Made by a program: the position numbers and the translations under genes. 64,000 nucleotides of DNA from Ramlibacter henchirensis (lineage in GTDB: Bacteria > Pseudomonadota > Gammaproteobacteria > Burkholderiales > Burkholderiaceae_C): positions 620,001 to 684,000 of the forward strand of contig NZ_SMLM01000003.1 of assembly GCF_004682015.1 (NCBI RefSeq). The letters are read 5' to 3'. Positions 1-9,379 of the stretch are shown here, piece after piece (position 1 is the first letter of the stretch; each line of letters opens with the position of its first letter). Under the pieces are notes generated by a model, which was given only the letters and a program-made list of their open reading frames with translations, was not told the origin of the DNA and made no database searches.

Positions 1-87
1 GCCGAAGTGGCGAAGGCCCTGAAAGTGTCGATCCCGGTTCGTGCCCGCACCGTTGCGTCGTACGAAGAGGCTCACCTGCTACAGTGA
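1..87 (+). CDS. 3' end of an unidentified gene
   Basis: The first frame of the window is open from base 1 to a TGA at 85-87, giving the last 28 residues of a protein that ends in EEAHLLQ. The start lies outside the window. I do not recognise the family from so short a tail. It lies 112 bases upstream of the start of the sensor kinase and on the same strand, so the two could be co-transcribed, but nothing further can be said. Confidence 0.5.
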   Translation, partial: AEVAKALKVSIPVRARTVASYEEAHLLQ

Positions 88-199
88 GCTCTGCCGCAAG
101 AACAAAGACAAAGCGAGGGAGGATGGGCAGGCCGCGGGGCCGCTCCGGCGGCAGCGGGCGCCGCGTCGGCAGCCTTCCCCTTCGCGCCAGGAACTCCGC

Positions 200-2296
200 A
201 TGAAGTCGTACCTGCGCAGGCTGCTCGACCGCTACCGCGAGCACCACGACATGGACCGGCCGCTGCTCCAGTGGATCGGTGTCGTGGGCTGCATTGCCTT
301 CCCGCTGTTCTATGCGATCCGGCTCGCAACCGGCTCGCCGGGCTGGGACGACCTGCCGTTCCGGGCCGTGGCCGCGGTGCTCTGCCTGGGTCTGGCCGTG
401 CGACGCTGGTGGCCTGCCACCTTGGCGCCGTACTACATCGGCTACTCGTATGGCGTGGTGTTCTACTGCCTGTCCTTCCTGCTGTCCTTCAGCATGCTGA
501 AGAACCTGGGCGGCACGCCCTACGTCGTGAACATGGTGATCGGGGCGGTGCTGATCATCCTGCTGGCCGACTGGCGCAACACCATCGTCATGCTGGTGGG
601 CGGCTACCTGCTCGCCATGCTGGCCCTGTGGCTCACGGAGCCGGCCGCTCACATCCCGCGGGACTTCGTGTTCGCCGCAGCGGGCTCGGTGCTGCTAGTG
701 GTCGGCGGGGCGCTTTCGCACCAAGGCCAGAAACGGGTCGAGCTGCAGCGCATGCGTCGCGTCTACTCCGGGCTCGCAGGTTCGGTGGCCCACGAGATGC
801 GCAGTCCGCTCGCCCAGGTCCGCCATGCGCTGGACAACATCGCCGGCGCGCTGACGCAGTCGCAGTCGGCGAGCGGGACGCGATTGGCTCCTGAACAGCT
901 GCGGGTGGTGCTCGCCACCGTCCAGCAAGGCCGGGATGCGGTCAGCCGCGGCCTGCAGGCCATCGACCTCACGCTGCAGCAGTTGCAGCCCGCGCCGCTG
1001 GAACCCGGCCGCGTCCAGCCCGTCCGCGCCCTCGCTTGTGTGCAGCAGGCTGTGCAGGCCTATGCCTACCAGGACGAGGGCCAGCGCGCGCGCGTCCTCG
1101 TGGAAGACCGCGGGGACTTTGTCTTCCGCGGCGACCCGACGGCGCTGGAACTCGTGCTCTTCAACCTGCTGAAGAACGCGCTCTACTACGTTCCCCTGCA
1201 CCCCGTGATGGCCGTCACGATCACGGTGGCCGCCGACCCCACGCCGCGCATCGTCGTGCGCGACACGGGCCCGGGCATCGCCCCCGCCTTGCTGCCGCGC
1301 CTTTTCGACGAGTTCGAGACTGCGGGCAAGGCAGAAGGGACAGGGCTCGGCCTGACGTTCTGCCGCCGCGCCATGCGCGCGATGGGCGGCGAGATCGGCT
1401 GCCGGACAGAGCTCGGATCGTTCACCGAGTTCACGCTGACCTTTCCGCCAATGGACGCCAGCGCCGCCGCGCGCGCGAGCACGGGGCCGCAGGCCGTCCT
1501 GACCGGCAAGACCCTGCTCGTCGTCGACGACCAGGCCCTGAACCGTTCCATCCTGCGCGCCCTGTGCCTTACCTTGGACCTGCACGTGATCGAGGCCGAG
1601 CATGGCCAGCAAGTGCTGGACCTGCTGCGCGGTGGCACCGTCCCGGATGCGATCCTGATGGACGTGAACATGCCGGGGCTCGACGGACTGCAGACCACCC
1701 GGGCGATGCGCGCCCTGCCCGGCCGAGCGGGCCGCGTGCCGGTCGTGGCCGTCACGGCCAACGATTCACCCGCCGTGCAGGAGACGGCCTCGGCAGCGGG
1801 CCTGCAGGCCGTGCTGGCAAAGCCGGTGGACGCGGCTGCGCTGGGGCGCACGCTCTCGCGCGTTCTCGCGCCCCTGGCCGGCGAACTGACGTCGTCGCCC
1901 GTGCCCCCGGACTCGCCCGCGGCGCTGCTGGACGCGGGTCGCATCGACGACTTCCGCCGGATGGGGCTGCTGGACGAACTGGTGCCCGAATCGCTGACCG
2001 GCATGCGCCGCCTGATCCAGGAGCTGCAGGCGTGTGCTGCTTCCGCTGATGCCGAGGGCGTGAAGACCGCGCTGCACACGCTGGTGGGGCTGAGCGGCGA
2101 AGCCGGCGCACAGGCGCTCCATCTGATGCTGCGCGCTCGTTACAGCGACCTGCTGGAAGGCCGCGCGCCGCAGGACACCGGCTGGATCGACGAAGCCCGG
2201 GCGCTGCTCGCGTCGACCGAAGAAGCCATGCTGCGGCAGTACGGCGTGGCGCCTGCTGCGGCCGCTCAGACCTCCAGCCACTCCTTGCGCGTGTAG
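200..2296 (+). CDS. CqsS-like hybrid sensor histidine kinase with receiver and Hpt domains
   Basis: A 698-residue membrane kinase that autophosphorylates on histidine and relays phosphate to its own receiver and Hpt domains. In order: about six hydrophobic segments (residues ~25-195), a HisKA box with SVAHEMRSPL (His ~197), a HATPase with NALYY, DTGPGI and GTGLGL (~320-385), a receiver with VVDD and LMDVNMPG (Asp ~487), and a C-terminal Hpt-like segment LHTLVGLSGEAGA (His ~625). The membrane part and kinase core match the 840-residue kinase at 10555-13077 and, from memory, Vibrio CqsS (AVLCLGL, LADWRN, GTGLGL). The ATG at 200 has AGGA eight bases upstream and was preferred over the in-frame ATG at 41, whose extra residues are low-complexity and basic. 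The gene overlaps the convergent livF by 31 bases. Its ligand is unknown. Confidence 0.88.
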   Translation: MKSYLRRLLDRYREHHDMDRPLLQWIGVVGCIAFPLFYAIRLATGSPGWDDLPFRAVAAVLCLGLAVRRWWPATLAPYYIGYSYGVVFYCLSFLLSFSMLKNLGGTPYVVNMVIGAVLIILLADWRNTIVMLVGGYLLAMLALWLTEPAAHIPRDFVFAAAGSVLLVVGGALSHQGQKRVELQRMRRVYSGLAGSVAHEMRSPLAQVRHALDNIAGALTQSQSASGTRLAPEQLRVVLATVQQGRDAVSRGLQAIDLTLQQLQPAPLEPGRVQPVRALACVQQAVQAYAYQDEGQRARVLVEDRGDFVFRGDPTALELVLFNLLKNALYYVPLHPVMAVTITVAADPTPRIVVRDTGPGIAPALLPRLFDEFETAGKAEGTGLGLTFCRRAMRAMGGEIGCRTELGSFTEFTLTFPPMDASAAARASTGPQAVLTGKTLLVVDDQALNRSILRALCLTLDLHVIEAEHGQQVLDLLRGGTVPDAILMDVNMPGLDGLQTTRAMRALPGRAGRVPVVAVTANDSPAVQETASAAGLQAVLAKPVDAAALGRTLSRVLAPLAGELTSSPVPPDSPAALLDAGRIDDFRRMGLLDELVPESLTGMRRLIQELQACAASADAEGVKTALHTLVGLSGEAGAQALHLMLRARYSDLLEGRAPQDTGWIDEARALLASTEEAMLRQYGVAPAAAAQTSSHSLRV

Positions 2297-2961
2297 GCGT
2301 CGGCCCGGAGGCTTTCGGGCGTCCCCTGGAACACGATGCTGCCGTGCCCCATGACCAGGGCGCGGTCGGAAATGGCCATCGCGATGGTCAGCTTCTGCTC
2401 TATGAGCAGCACCGACACGCCGCGATCCTTGAGTTTCTTCAGGTACTCGGCCACCAGTTCCACGATCTTGGGCGCGAGGCCCTCAGTCGGCTCGTCGATG
2501 ATGATCAGGTCGGGGTCGCCCATGAGCGTGCGGCACAGCGTCAGCATCTGCTGCTCGCCGCCCGAAAGCACGCCGGCCTCCGTGTGCTGGCGTTCCTTCA
2601 GGCGCGGGAACATCTCGTACATGTCGTCGAACGACCAGCGCGCCTTCTGGTTGGCGCGCTTCTGGCCCAGCATCAGGTTCTGGTGCACCGTGAGCTTGGG
2701 GAAGATGTCGCGGTTCTCCGGCACGTAGCCGATGCCCAGGTGCGCGATCTCGTAGGGCTTGCGGCCGAGCGCTTGCTGCCCCTTCCAGTCCACGGTGCCC
2801 GTGCAGTCGACCATGCCCATGATGGCCTTGGCCGTGGTGGAGCGCCCCGAGCCGTTGCGGCCCAGCAGCGCCACGATCTCGCCTGGCTGCACGTCGAAAT
2901 GCACGCCGTGAAGCACGTGGCTCTTGCCGTAGAAGGCGTGGAGGTTTTCGACCTTCAGCAT
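2266..2961 (-). CDS. livF: Branched-chain amino acid ABC transporter ATP-binding protein LivF
   Basis: A 231-residue ATPase, one of two nucleotide-binding subunits of a HAAT-family importer on the inner face of the membrane. Motifs seen: signature LSGGEQQML, Walker B LIIIDEPTEGL and the LivF-type EQK in place of the switch histidine. The Walker A reads GRNGSGRST, so the usual lysine is arginine at residue 40. The ATG at 2961 is one base past the livG stop, indicating translational coupling. It is the last gene of the liv cluster. Its 3' end overlaps the 3' end of the convergent sensor kinase gene. Confidence 0.93.
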   Translation of the reverse strand: MLKVENLHAFYGKSHVLHGVHFDVQPGEIVALLGRNGSGRSTTAKAIMGMVDCTGTVDWKGQQALGRKPYEIAHLGIGYVPENRDIFPKLTVHQNLMLGQKRANQKARWSFDDMYEMFPRLKERQHTEAGVLSGGEQQMLTLCRTLMGDPDLIIIDEPTEGLAPKIVELVAEYLKKLKDRGVSVLLIEQKLTIAMAISDRALVMGHGSIVFQGTPESLRADAYTRKEWLEV

Positions 2962-2962
2962 C

Positions 2963-3745
2963 TCAATGCGCCCCAACCTGGGCATCCGCTACATGGGAGC
3001 CCAGATAGGCCTCCTGCACGCGCTGGTTCGCACGAACCTTCTCGGGCGAGTCGAAGGCGATGACCTCGCCGTAGACCACCACCGCGATCTTGTCGGCCAG
3101 GCCGAACACCACGCCCATGTCGTGCTCCACCGTCAGCAGCGTCTTGCCCACCGTGACTTCCTTGATCAGCTCGATGAAGCGGCGCGTCTCGCTTTTGCTC
3201 ATGCCGGCGGTGGGCTCGTCCAGCAGGATCACGCCGGCGCCGCCGCCGATGGTGACGCCGATCTCCAGCGCGCGCTGCTCGGCGTACGTGAGGTTCACGG
3301 CCAGCACGTCGCGCTTCCTCTCCAGGCGGATCATCTTCATCAGTTCCTCGGCGCGGTCGTTGGCGTCGTCCAGGTCGGCCAGGAACTTCAGGAAGGTGTA
3401 GCGGTAGCCCAGGCTCCACAGCACGCCGCAGCGCAGGTTCTCGAAGACACTGAGCTTGGGGAAGATGTTGGTGATCTGGAAGCTGCGCGAGAGGCCCAGG
3501 CGGTTGATCTCGAACGGCTTCTTGCCGTCGATGCGCTTTCCGTTCAGCAGCACCTCGCCGCTGGTGGGCTCGAAGCGGCCGCTGATGAGGTTGAACAGCG
3601 TGGACTTGCCCGCGCCATTGGGGCCGATGACCGCCACGCGTTCGCCGGGCCGCACGGCCAGGTTGGCGCCGCGGATGATCTCGGTCTTGCCGAAGCTCTT
3701 GCGCAGGTCGCGCAACTCCAGCGCGAAGGACGACGAGTCGCTCAT
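2963..3745 (-). CDS. livG: Branched-chain amino acid ABC transporter ATP-binding protein LivG
   Basis: A 260-residue ATPase partner of LivF. Walker A is GPNGAGKST (Lys47), Walker B VILLDEPTAGM and the switch histidine is in TVEHDMG. The ABC signature is LTYAEQRALEI, in which the central glycine of the usual LSxGEQ is alanine. The ATG overlaps the livM stop as ATGA. Together with LivF this forms the ATPase heterodimer of the importer. Substrate specificity cannot be read from this subunit. Confidence 0.94.
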   Translation of the reverse strand: MSDSSSFALELRDLRKSFGKTEIIRGANLAVRPGERVAVIGPNGAGKSTLFNLISGRFEPTSGEVLLNGKRIDGKKPFEINRLGLSRSFQITNIFPKLSVFENLRCGVLWSLGYRYTFLKFLADLDDANDRAEELMKMIRLERKRDVLAVNLTYAEQRALEIGVTIGGGAGVILLDEPTAGMSKSETRRFIELIKEVTVGKTLLTVEHDMGVVFGLADKIAVVVYGEVIAFDSPEKVRANQRVQEAYLGSHVADAQVGAH

Positions 3746-5154
3746 GCCAGCGCCTCCCGCCGCTTGACCTCTTTTTCGATGTACTCCTGGATCTCGCCCC
3801 ACTGGTGCACGAAGTGGCGGCGAGTGAGCTCGAACAGGCCGATGCCGGTGAGCATCACGAACGCGCAGCCGAACCAGCTGTTGACGCCGTGCGCATTCAG
3901 CGGCGCGCCCAGGAACTTGAGCTCGGGCCCGAGCGCGGGATTGAGCTTGAGGTGGTAGACCATCTCGATCATGCCGGCCGCGCCGAGCAGCACGATGAGC
4001 GCGGTGGCGCCGAGGGCCAGGTAGCTGACCCACAGCTCGCGCAACCGCCCGAAGGCCGCCACGCGCAGGTTCATCATGACCAGGCTGGCGATGCCGCCGG
4101 GCGCGTACATCACCATGAAGAGGAACACCAGCCCCAGGTACAGCAGCCAGGCCTTGGTGAGCTCGGACAGCAGCACGAAGGCGAGCACCATCAGCACGGC
4201 GCCGATGATGGGGCCGAAGAAGAAGGTGGCGCCGCCGAGGAACGTGAACAGCAGGTAGGCGCCGGATCGCGGGCCGCTCACCACCTCGGAGGTGACGATC
4301 TCGAAGTTGAGGGCCGCCAGGCCGCCGGAGATGCCGGCAAAGAAGGCCGCGATGATGAAGGCGATGTAGCGCACCTTGCGTGTGTCGTAGCCGACGAACT
4401 CCACGCGCTCGGGGTTGTCTCTCACGGCGTTGAGCATGCGGCCCAGCGGGGTCCGCGTGAAAGCGAACATCAGGGCCGTGCAGACGAAGGTATAGACCGC
4501 GATCAGGTAGTAAAGCTGGATCTGCGGACCGAAGGTGATGCCCAGGGGCTTGGGGCCGGTCACGCGGTTGCTGGAGATGCCGCCCTCGCCGCCGAAGAAC
4601 TCCGGGAACATCAGGGACGAGGCCCACACCAGTTCACCGACGCCGAGCGTGATCATCGCGAACGGCGTGGCGGCCTTCTTGGTCGTCACCCAGCCGAACA
4701 GCACCGCGAACAGCATGCCGGCGAGGCCGCCCACGATGGGGATCAGGCTCACGGGAATCGGCAGGCCCTTACCGACCATGTTCAACGTGTGGATGGCCAG
4801 GAAGGAGCCCATGCCCGAGTACACGGCGTGGCCGAAGCTGAGCATGCCGCCCTGCCCCAGCAGCATGTTGTACGAGAGGCAGACGATGATGGCGATGCCC
4901 ATCTGGCTGAGCATCGTTTGCGACAGCGAACTCGTGAACAGCAGGGGCGCGACGAACAGGACCACCGCGAAGAGGCTCCAGACGATCCAGCGGCCGATGT
5001 TGAACGGCTTGAATTCGTAGTAGCCCGCCGCGGGTGCGCTCGCCGGAATCGGCGCCGATGTGGCGCCGGGCACCGGCATCGGCACGCCCATGCGCGAGTT
5101 TTCCTGGCGCGCCTCGGGCGACTGGGTGTCGGTGAGTGTGCTCATGGACGTCAT
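3742..5154 (-). CDS. livM: Branched-chain amino acid ABC transporter permease LivM
   Basis: A 470-residue integral membrane permease. After a hydrophilic Pro/Ala-rich N-terminus of about 75 residues come many hydrophobic segments, with the LivM-type stretches NMLLGQGGMLSFGHA and MLNAVRDNPERVEFVGYD. The ATG at 5154 overlaps the livH stop as ATGA; a second in-frame ATG at 5145 is also possible. It pairs with LivH to form the translocation path. The C-terminus adds a charged tail (EYIEKEVKRREALA). Confidence 0.93.
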   Translation of the reverse strand: MTSMSTLTDTQSPEARQENSRMGVPMPVPGATSAPIPASAPAAGYYEFKPFNIGRWIVWSLFAVVLFVAPLLFTSSLSQTMLSQMGIAIIVCLSYNMLLGQGGMLSFGHAVYSGMGSFLAIHTLNMVGKGLPIPVSLIPIVGGLAGMLFAVLFGWVTTKKAATPFAMITLGVGELVWASSLMFPEFFGGEGGISSNRVTGPKPLGITFGPQIQLYYLIAVYTFVCTALMFAFTRTPLGRMLNAVRDNPERVEFVGYDTRKVRYIAFIIAAFFAGISGGLAALNFEIVTSEVVSGPRSGAYLLFTFLGGATFFFGPIIGAVLMVLAFVLLSELTKAWLLYLGLVFLFMVMYAPGGIASLVMMNLRVAAFGRLRELWVSYLALGATALIVLLGAAGMIEMVYHLKLNPALGPELKFLGAPLNAHGVNSWFGCAFVMLTGIGLFELTRRHFVHQWGEIQEYIEKEVKRREALA

Positions 5155-6098
5155 CCCTCCCGCGTGCCGAGCAGGCCCTTGGGCCGGAAGATCAGCATCA
5201 GCACGAGAAACAAGTACGGCAGGATCGGGGCGATCTGGCTGATCTTGAGCCTCCACAGCGGATAGCCGAAGGTGTCGGACGTGATCGGGGCGCCGACTGC
5301 ATTGAGCGCGCCCATGATCGAGGCGTCGACACCGACCGCGAAGGTCTGGATCACGCCGATCAGCAGCGACGCGACGAAGGCGCCGGTCAGCGAGCCCATG
5401 CCGCCCACCACGACCACCACGAAGATCACCGATCCGACCGTGGCCGCCATGCCCGGCTCCGTGACGAACGCGTTGCCGCCGATCACCCCGGCCAGCCCTG
5501 CGAGCGCGGCGCCGCCGCCGAAAACCAGCATGAACACCCGCGGCACGTTGTGGCCGAGCGCCTCCACCGTCTCCGGATGCGTGAGCGCCGCCTGGATGAC
5601 CAGGCCGATGCGTGTGCGCGTCAGCAGCAGCCAGATGGCGATGAGCATCAGCACCGCCACCAGCATCATGAAGCCGCGGTACATCGGGAACTGCGTCCCG
5701 TACAGGGTGAACAGCGGCCCGCCGAGGGCCTGGGGGACGCGGTAGTCCGCCGAACTCGTGCCCCAGACCAGCTGGACCATCTCGAGGATGATGAACGACA
5801 ACCCGAAGGTGATGAGCAGTTCCGGCACGTGGCCGAACTTGTGCACGCGTCGCAGGCAGTACTTCTCGAACAGCGCACCGATCAGTGCGACGAGCAGCGG
5901 TGCGACGACCAGTGCAGGCCAGTAGCCGACCAGTTGCGACGTCGTGAACGCGAAGTACGCGCCCAGCATGTAGAAGCTGGCGTGGGCGAAATTGAGCACG
6001 CCCATCATGCTGAAGATCAGCGTCAGGCCGGAACTCAGCATGAACAGCAGCAGCCCGTAGCTGATGCCGTTCAGCAGAGAGATCGTGAAGAACTCCAT
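5151..6098 (-). CDS. livH: Branched-chain amino acid ABC transporter permease LivH
   Basis: A 315-residue permease with about eight hydrophobic segments. It carries typical LivH features: NGISYGLLLFMLSSGLTLIF at the N-terminus, GVLNFAHASFYMLGAY, and VGGMGSLTGAF near residue 230. It lies between livK, from which it is separated by a hairpin terminator, and livM, which it overlaps by four bases. The ATG at 6098 is the only strong start. Confidence 0.94.
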   Translation of the reverse strand: MEFFTISLLNGISYGLLLFMLSSGLTLIFSMMGVLNFAHASFYMLGAYFAFTTSQLVGYWPALVVAPLLVALIGALFEKYCLRRVHKFGHVPELLITFGLSFIILEMVQLVWGTSSADYRVPQALGGPLFTLYGTQFPMYRGFMMLVAVLMLIAIWLLLTRTRIGLVIQAALTHPETVEALGHNVPRVFMLVFGGGAALAGLAGVIGGNAFVTEPGMAATVGSVIFVVVVVGGMGSLTGAFVASLLIGVIQTFAVGVDASIMGALNAVGAPITSDTFGYPLWRLKISQIAPILPYLFLVLMLIFRPKGLLGTREG

Positions 6099-6121
6099 GG
6101 ACCCTCGACAGGTGCGGGCAC

Positions 6122-6154
6122 AAAAAAGCCGGGACCGCTGGCGGAACCCGGCTT
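6122..6154 (-). terminator. Rho-independent terminator between livK and livH
   Basis: Read on the minus strand, AAGCCGGG and CCCGGCTT form an 8-bp stem closed by a 13-base loop and followed by a run of T. It lies inside the liv cluster, 18 bases past the livK stop and 24 bases before the livH start. It would let the binding protein be made in excess over the membrane and ATPase subunits. Confidence 0.8.
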
Positions 6155-6171
6155 CGTCGGGAGGCCGGCGT

Positions 6172-7488
6172 TCAGCCCGCCGGACGCTTCATCTGGCAGC
6201 TGGTGGGCGTGCTGGACACGTACGGGTCCATCTGCTTGATGGGCACGAAGGTGTAGCCCGTGTTCTCCACGTTGTACTCGCCCTGCTTGGCCTTCTGCCA
6301 CTTGGTGATGAACATCGACTGCTGCAGCTGGTGGTCGGCCGCGCGCATCTGCACGTCGCCCGCGAAGCTCTTGACCGTCAGCCCTTCCAGCGCCTTGGCC
6401 ACCCGGATCGGGTCCGTGCTGCCAGCCTTGGCGAAGGCCGCGCCCAGCAGCTGGATGCCGTTGTAGGTGGCGAAGGTGTAGTAGTCGTCGTTGAACTTCT
6501 TCTTGAACTCGGCGGCCATCTGGCCGATGTCGCCCTTCTGGTTGGAGTGGCCGTACGCCACCACGTACACCTCGCTGTCACCGCCGGCGGCGAGCGCGGT
6601 CGGCGTGCCGGTGACGCCGGCGTAGTAGGTGTACATCGGCACCTTCAGGCCCGCATCGTTCATGGCCTTGACCAGCAGCGTCAGGTCCTGCCCCCAGTTG
6701 CCGGTGACGACGGTGTCGGCGCCGGCCTGCTTGATCTTGGCGACGTACGGGGCGAAGTCCTTGACCTGGCCCAGCGGATGGAGCTCCTCGCCGACGATCT
6801 GCACGTCCGGACGCTTGCGCTTCATCGCGTCCTTGAAGTACTTGTTGACCTGGTGGCCGTGGGCGTAGTTCTGGTTGATCAGGTACACCTTCTTGATGTT
6901 CTGCTGGTCCTTCATGAAGGTGGTCAGCGCTTCCATCTTCATGGAGGTGTCCGCGTCCAGGCGGAAATGCCAGTAGTCGCACTTCTCGTTGGTCAGGGCC
7001 GGGTCGACCGCGGCGTAGTTGAGATACACGATCTCCTTGCCGGGGTTGCGCTCGTTGTGCTTGGAGACGGCGTCCAGGATGGCCGCGGCGGCGCCGGAGC
7101 CGTTGCCCTGGGTGACGTAGCGGAAGCCCTGGTCGATGGCGGCCTTCAGCGTGTTGAGGCTTTCCTGCGGCGAGCCCTTGTTGTCGAAGCCGACCACCTC
7201 GAACTTCACGCCGGAGGGCGTCTTGCCCGACAGCTGCTCGGCGGCGAACTGCCAGCTCTTCAGCTGGTTCTGGCCGACGTTGGCGAAGGCGCCGGAGAGC
7301 GGGTCCATGAACGCGATGCGGACGGTCTGGCCCTTGAGCGCGCCGCCGCCGGAAGGAGCCGCGGCCTGGTTGCCCTGCGCCGCCGGAGCTGCCGCCGGCC
7401 GGGCGGGCGCCTGCTGCGCGATGGCGAACCCTGCGCCGCTCAGGGCTAGGACGGCGGCGATCGTGACGTGTCTGCGCGCGGAACTCAT
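6172..7488 (-). CDS. livK: Branched-chain amino acid-type ABC transporter substrate-binding protein
   Basis: A 438-residue periplasmic binding protein of the Leu/Ile/Val type. A signal peptide (ALALSGAGFAIAQQ) is followed by an Ala/Pro linker, then the mature domain beginning VRIAFMDPLSGAFANVGQNQ. The ATG at 7488 has AGGAGA nine bases upstream; longer in-frame starts lack a comparable site. It is the first gene of the liv cluster. The large mature domain, with aromatic-rich segments such as NWGQDL and YYAGVTG, suggests a ligand that may not be an aliphatic amino acid. Exact specificity is open. Confidence 0.92.
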   Translation of the reverse strand: MSSARRHVTIAAVLALSGAGFAIAQQAPARPAAAPAAQGNQAAAPSGGGALKGQTVRIAFMDPLSGAFANVGQNQLKSWQFAAEQLSGKTPSGVKFEVVGFDNKGSPQESLNTLKAAIDQGFRYVTQGNGSGAAAAILDAVSKHNERNPGKEIVYLNYAAVDPALTNEKCDYWHFRLDADTSMKMEALTTFMKDQQNIKKVYLINQNYAHGHQVNKYFKDAMKRKRPDVQIVGEELHPLGQVKDFAPYVAKIKQAGADTVVTGNWGQDLTLLVKAMNDAGLKVPMYTYYAGVTGTPTALAAGGDSEVYVVAYGHSNQKGDIGQMAAEFKKKFNDDYYTFATYNGIQLLGAAFAKAGSTDPIRVAKALEGLTVKSFAGDVQMRAADHQLQQSMFITKWQKAKQGEYNVENTGYTFVPIKQMDPYVSSTPTSCQMKRPAG

Positions 7489-7657
7489 CTTCTGTCTCCT
7501 GGGTAGGTCTCGAATGCGCGCAGGGTACAAGTAATCGTGCAGCGCAATGGTCAGGGAATGCCCGTAAGCTGGTGCGCTGCTATCGCGCAAGCGACATGCA
7601 GTGTGCGCAGCACCACCGTGCGCAGCGGCTGCGAGACCCTGCCCGCTCAGAAGGAAC

Positions 7658-9286
7658 TCAGGCCGTGGGCAGCTTGTAATCCTTGAGCGTCTCGCGCAGG
7701 CGCGTCTTGAGCATCTTGCCGGTGGCGCCCAGCGGGATCGATTCGACGAACACCACGTCGTCGGGGACCTGCCACTTCGCGATCTTGCCCTCGTAGAACT
7801 CGAGCAGATCCTCGCGCGTGATGTCGGCGCCGGGCTTCTTCACCACCGCGACGATCGGCCGCTCGTCCCACTTGGGATGCGGCATGCCGACGCAGGCCGC
7901 CATCTGCACCGCGGGATGGGACATCGCGATGTTCTCGATGTCGATCGAACTGATCCACTCCCCGCCGGACTTGATCACGTCTTTGCTGCGGTCGGTGATC
8001 TGCAGGTAGCCCTCGGGATCGATGGTGCCCACGTCGCCCGTGGGGAACCAGCCGTCCACCAGCGGATCGCCGCCTTCGCCCTTGAAGTACTCGCGCACGA
8101 TCCACGGGCCCTTCACGTACAGGTCGCCGAACGTCTTGCCGTCCCAGGGCAGTTCGCTGCCGTCCTCGCCCACGATCTTCATGTCCACGCCGAAGATCGC
8201 CCGGCCCTGCTTGAGGCGGATCTTCATCTGCTCCTCGGGCGGCATCGTCAGGTGCTTGTTCTTCAGCGTGCACAAGGTGCCCAGCGGGCTCATCTCGGTC
8301 ATGCCCCATGCGTGCAGCACGTCGACGCCGTACTCCTCGCGGAAGGCGTGGATCATCGCGGGCGGGCAGGCCGAGCCGCCGATGACGGTGCGCCTGAGGG
8401 TCGAGAAGCGCAGGTTGTTCGGCTTCAGGTGCCCGAGCAGCATCTGCCAGACGGTGGGCACGCCTGCCGCGTACGTCACCTTCTCGGCCTCGATCAGTTC
8501 GTACACCGACTTGCCGTCCAGCGCCGGCCCCGGAAACACCAGCTTGCAGCCGGTGAGCGCCGCCGAATACGGGATGCCCCAGGCGTTGACGTGGAACATG
8601 GGCACGACCGGCAGCACCGAATCGCGGGCCGAGATGCCCATCACGTCGGGCAGCGCCGCGGCATATGCGTGCAGCAGTGTCGAGCGGTGGCTGTAGAGGG
8701 CGGCCTTGGGGTTGCCGGTCGTTCCGCTCGTGTAGCACATGCTCGACGCGGAGTTCTCGTCGAAGCTCGGCCAGGTGTAGGCGGTGGGCTTGCCGCCGAT
8801 CCAGTCTTCATAGCCGATCAGGTTGGGCACGCCACTGTCCCTGGGCAGTTTGCCCGCGTCGCAAAGCATCACGTACTGGCGGATCGTCGGGCACCTGGCG
8901 TGGATCGCCTGGACCAGCGGCAGGAAGGTGGCGTCGAAGCAGAGCACCTGGTCCTCGGCATGGTTGGCGATCCAGGCGATCTGGTCGGGATGCAGGCGCG
9001 GATTGATGGTGTGCAGCACGCGGCCCGAACCCGAGACGCCGAAGTACAGCTCCAGGTGCCGGTAGCCGTTCCAGGCCAGCGTGGCCACGCGGTCGGAGAA
9101 CAGCAGGTTCAACCCGTCGAGTGCGTTCGCCACCTGGCGTGCGCGTGCGCCGACGTCGCGCCAGGTGTAGCGGTGGATGTCGCCCTCGATGCGGCGCGAG
9201 ACGATCTCCCCGTCGCCGTGGTGGCGCTCGGCGAAGTCGATCAGCGACGAGATCAACAGGGGTTGGTTTTGCATCAGGCCCAGCAT
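7658..9286 (-). CDS. Medium/long-chain acyl-CoA ligase (AMP-binding)
   Basis: A 542-residue adenylate-forming enzyme that would activate a fatty or aryl acid to its CoA thioester. Motifs: [19 protein letters not shown] (P-loop, ~residues 180-200), [21 protein letters not shown] and the C-terminal catalytic lysine in [13 protein letters not shown]. The ATG at 9286 has AAGGAGA upstream. The overall pattern is like AlkK/FadD13-type ligases. It stands between the liv cluster and the signalling cassette, all on the minus strand, with 168 bases to livK. A supply of acyl-CoA for the nearby N-acyl synthase is possible but is only inference. Confidence 0.9.
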   Translation of the reverse strand: MLGLMQNQPLLISSLIDFAERHHGDGEIVSRRIEGDIHRYTWRDVGARARQVANALDGLNLLFSDRVATLAWNGYRHLELYFGVSGSGRVLHTINPRLHPDQIAWIANHAEDQVLCFDATFLPLVQAIHARCPTIRQYVMLCDAGKLPRDSGVPNLIGYEDWIGGKPTAYTWPSFDENSASSMCYTSGTTGNPKAALYSHRSTLLHAYAAALPDVMGISARDSVLPVVPMFHVNAWGIPYSAALTGCKLVFPGPALDGKSVYELIEAEKVTYAAGVPTVWQMLLGHLKPNNLRFSTLRRTVIGGSACPPAMIHAFREEYGVDVLHAWGMTEMSPLGTLCTLKNKHLTMPPEEQMKIRLKQGRAIFGVDMKIVGEDGSELPWDGKTFGDLYVKGPWIVREYFKGEGGDPLVDGWFPTGDVGTIDPEGYLQITDRSKDVIKSGGEWISSIDIENIAMSHPAVQMAACVGMPHPKWDERPIVAVVKKPGADITREDLLEFYEGKIAKWQVPDDVVFVESIPLGATGKMLKTRLRETLKDYKLPTA

Positions 9287-9379
9287 GGTGGCGTCTCCTT
9301 GTGCGCTTTCTTGTGTTCGAAAGCGCACATGCTAAGTCCAACCGAACCCGTGCGGGACGGTGGCAGGGAGCCCTGGGTT

